Below, piece by piece: positions 62,870 to 64,000 of a DNA stretch of 64,000 nucleotides. Source of the stretch: Lentisphaerota bacterium (GTDB lineage: Bacteria > Verrucomicrobiota > Lentisphaeria > Victivallales > Victivallaceae); contig JAAEMX010000452.1 in NCBI GenBank assembly GCA_024225035.1, positions 32,657 through 96,656 on the forward strand. Reading direction: 5' to 3'. Position 1 is the first letter of the stretch, and each line of letters starts with the position of its first letter. A program made the translations under genes and the position numbers. Below the pieces are notes generated by a model that saw only the letters and a list, made by a program, of their open reading frames with translations, was not told the DNA's origin and searched no databases.

Positions 62870-63046
62870 ATGGACATTTCAAGATTCTACAGCAGTTTCA
62901 ATCGTAAGCATGAGTACTTTGAAACACTCTTCCTACTACACCACAAACGCCGGGTTTATAAAAAACTGGTCAGGAAATATTCAGTAGCCAATGACATTTC
63001 TCAGAACGCCGTAGCACTGGTCGCAATGGAACTGAGAAGTATCTGA
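62870..63046 (+). CDS. Small basic protein of the mobile element (58 aa)
   Basis: A 58-codon frame from the ATG at 62870 to TGA at 63046, encoding a helical, basic product (DISRFYSSFNRKHEYF, HKRRVYKKLVRKYS). It is the first plausible gene after the promoter-operator. The ribosome site is weak: the AGGAGG at 62839-62844 is too far away, and a CTGAGCC/GGCTCAG hairpin (62846-62861) sits between. If folded, the hairpin would bring the AGGAGG closer to the start. Function unknown; perhaps a DNA-binding accessory protein. Confidence 0.55.
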   Translation: MDISRFYSSFNRKHEYFETLFLLHHKRRVYKKLVRKYSVANDISQNAVALVAMELRSI

Positions 63047-63078
63047 GAATAAAAGCTTAAACTAAAAGGGAGGTCACA

Positions 63079-63267
63079 ATGGCAGAATTTCTTACCACGA
63101 TTGAAGTAGCTGCAAAGTTAGGTGTCTCAGAAACTACGTTGAGAGGCTGGCGAGTAGTTGGCAAAGGACCCAAGTATGTTAAATCAGGTCGCTGGGTCAG
63201 ATACTCGGAAAAAACGATAGCCAACTGGATAGACTCTCAAACCGTAAGTACTGATGACATGGAGTAA
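63079..63267 (+). CDS. Excisionase-like HTH protein (AlpA/HTH_17 type)
   Basis: A 62-residue winged-helix DNA-binding protein of the AlpA/excisionase kind: TTIEVAAKLGVSETTLRGWRVVGKGPKYVKSGRWVRYSEKTIANWI. A GGGAGG site precedes the ATG. In P4-like elements such proteins help the integrase excise the element and can also regulate integrase expression. Confidence 0.85.
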   Translation: MAEFLTTIEVAAKLGVSETTLRGWRVVGKGPKYVKSGRWVRYSEKTIANWIDSQTVSTDDME

Positions 63268-63271
63268 AGAA

Positions 63272-63370
63272 ATGTTTATGCCACTTTTAAAATCTGGAGG
63301 GCTGGGTAAGTACCCAGTGAATGAGGATGAAGCGCAAATGGCAAATAGTGGAAGCCGAAACCCAAGCTGA
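63272..63370 (+). CDS. Possible 32-residue ORF overlapping the next gene
   Basis: An ATG with a GGAG site 8 bases upstream, 4 bp after the excisionase stop, encodes 32 residues with no recognisable motif. It overlaps the following 84-residue gene out of frame. A CTGGGT/ACCCAG hairpin (63302-63317) lies inside. Could be real by translational coupling or a chance frame. Confidence 0.3.
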   Translation: MFMPLLKSGGLGKYPVNEDEAQMANSGSRNPS

Positions 63371-63575
63371 ATTATATACTGTCGGCAGTCGGGAAGAGGC
63401 GGAAGGACTTTTAGAACTACTCGAAACAAATGAACGCTTAACCGGAATATTTACCCCTAACGCTTATGACATCAGGCCGCAACCAATAGTTGACTCAAGA
63501 ATTTTTCCAGCAGGAGTATTGTTCGCTTTAATACTAGGTTGTGGACTTTGGATAACAGAAACGCTTAACAGCTAA
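63321..63575 (+). CDS. Small membrane protein of the mobile element
   Basis: An 84-residue protein with a soluble N-terminal part (KWQIVEAETQAELYTVGSREEAEGLLELLETN) and one C-terminal membrane segment (about 62-80, AGVLFALILGCGLWI). It starts at ATG 63321, or at ATG 63327. The ribosome site is weak, so it may depend on translation of the overlapping upstream ORF. No family recognised. Confidence 0.5.
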   Translation: MRMKRKWQIVEAETQAELYTVGSREEAEGLLELLETNERLTGIFTPNAYDIRPQPIVDSRIFPAGVLFALILGCGLWITETLNS

Positions 63576-63616
63576 AGATTTTGAAGCTCGGCGGAGAGCA
63601 GGAACTAAAATTTAGG

Positions 63617-63678
63617 GCGGTCGCCTCTCCTCCAGATGCATGTTTCTCTCATAATGTCCTCTCTAACGGGGCGACCGC
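63617..63678. repeat. Inverted repeat GCGGTCGCC / GGCGACCGC
   Basis: A perfect 9-bp inverted repeat (63617-63625 and 63670-63678) with a 44-bp gap, each arm followed by TCTCC. It lies between two small membrane-protein genes and is more GC-rich than its surroundings. It may be a protein-binding site or a large hairpin. Confidence 0.5.
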
Positions 63679-63737
63679 TCTCCTTTAAAACTAATCCAGC
63701 AAAAGATTAATATCACTAAAAGTCAAGAGGTATTGAG

Positions 63738-63926
63738 ATGGGGCGTTTCGTGTCAAAATCAGAAGTATCTGAACAAAGCAAAGCTGAGATTGGCGATGAG
63801 CTAATAAAACACGCCTACCTCTCAGAGAAGGAAATTATTTTTCAAGCCGTCGTAATAACTGTCGTCATAGCAATTTCATTCCTTACAGTTATCACCTGCG
63901 GCATTGTGAAATGCTTACAGAATTAG
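63738..63926 (+). CDS. Small membrane protein of the mobile element
   Basis: A 62-residue protein with a charged N-terminus and one C-terminal membrane segment (about 36-57, AVVITVVIAISFLTVITCGIV). An AGAGG site lies upstream of the ATG. It resembles the neighbouring small membrane gene only in plan. Function unknown. Confidence 0.55.
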   Translation: MGRFVSKSEVSEQSKAEIGDELIKHAYLSEKEIIFQAVVITVVIAISFLTVITCGIVKCLQN

Positions 63927-63955
63927 GATACCACGTCTAAGCAAAAGTACAACGT

Positions 63956-63973
63956 AAATAGCGTCAAATAGCG
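63956..63973 (+). repeat. Iteron-like AAATAGCG repeats at the window edge
   Basis: AAATAGCG occurs at 63956-63963 and 63966-63973, a 10-bp period, just before the right copy of the 16-bp inverted repeat. Such spacing fits binding sites on one face of the helix, as for integrase arm sites or replication iterons. Confidence 0.45.
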
Positions 63974-63979
63974 CTAAAA

Positions 63980-63995
63980 CTACATACAGCAACAA
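63980..63995 (-). repeat. Right copy of the 16-bp inverted repeat
   Basis: CTACATACAGCAACAA, reverse complement of 60933-60948, near the window end. Confidence 0.6.
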
Positions 63996-64000
63996 AGAAA

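Overview
The window is a bacterial chromosome segment of roughly 40% G+C. It carries about 60 genes on both strands, one tRNA, and the start of an integrated mobile element at the right end. The gene set suggests a Gram-negative bacterium of the Planctomycetes-Verrucomicrobia-Chlamydiae group, most likely Lentisphaerota. The reasons are a DUF2851 protein, a pair of LA_2272-type surface-repeat proteins, an acetyl-xylan-esterase-like hydrolase, a eukaryotic-type UDP-GlcNAc pyrophosphorylase, and several large secreted proteins of unknown function. This placement is inference from gene content; there is no rRNA to confirm it.

Layout. 0-10 kb: the end of mgtE, a GT-C membrane glycosyltransferase and rlmN on the plus strand, then PPK2, a secreted protein, a lactonase, a WbuC-type cupin and an HtrA protease. 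9.7-22.4 kb: an interrupted DUF2851 gene, an esterase, and minus-strand clusters for cell wall synthesis (UDP-GlcNAc pyrophosphorylase, a small unknown protein, FtsW, MurG), two surface-repeat proteins, accA with an acetyltransferase and a pseudouridine synthase, and an L,D-transpeptidase. 22.6-32.7 kb: a LOG protein, tRNA-Ser(GGA), a mechanosensitive channel split into two overlapping frames, the orphaned C-terminal half of a glycosidase-like protein, a GT9 enzyme, prmA and guaA. 32.9-42.4 kb: a signalling block (MerR regulator with a VIT/vWA protein, then an active and a degenerate SpoIIE-type phosphatase, both with sensor regions) followed by an iron/cobalamin-type ABC importer. 42.5-60 kb: transport and housekeeping (symporter, NrdR with an ATP-cone neighbour, pheA, a receiver-kinase fusion, HIT, rpmE-prfA, trmL, ppdK). 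60.8-64 kb: a mobile element with a tyrosine integrase, a divergent HTH repressor, an excisionase-like HTH protein and several tiny ORFs. It continues past the window.

How the genes work together. UDP-GlcNAc made by the pyrophosphorylase is the direct donor for MurG, whose product is polymerised by SEDS proteins such as FtsW, so that cluster forms a short cell-wall pathway. NrdR is paired with a second ATP-cone protein. The MerR and VIT/vWA genes overlap and sit behind a promoter with a dyad. In the mobile element, a perfect-consensus promoter is embedded in a nested palindrome between the repressor and the small genes, which looks like a lysogeny-type switch.

Five genes look broken or frame-disrupted: the DUF2851 gene (in-frame stop), the MscS-type channel (T6 run), the glycosidase-like protein (5' truncation), the binding protein of the ABC importer (TA repeat in the signal peptide) and the integrase (A8 run). 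Three of the five breaks sit in simple-sequence runs, so sequencing error, real decay and deliberate slippage all need to be separated.
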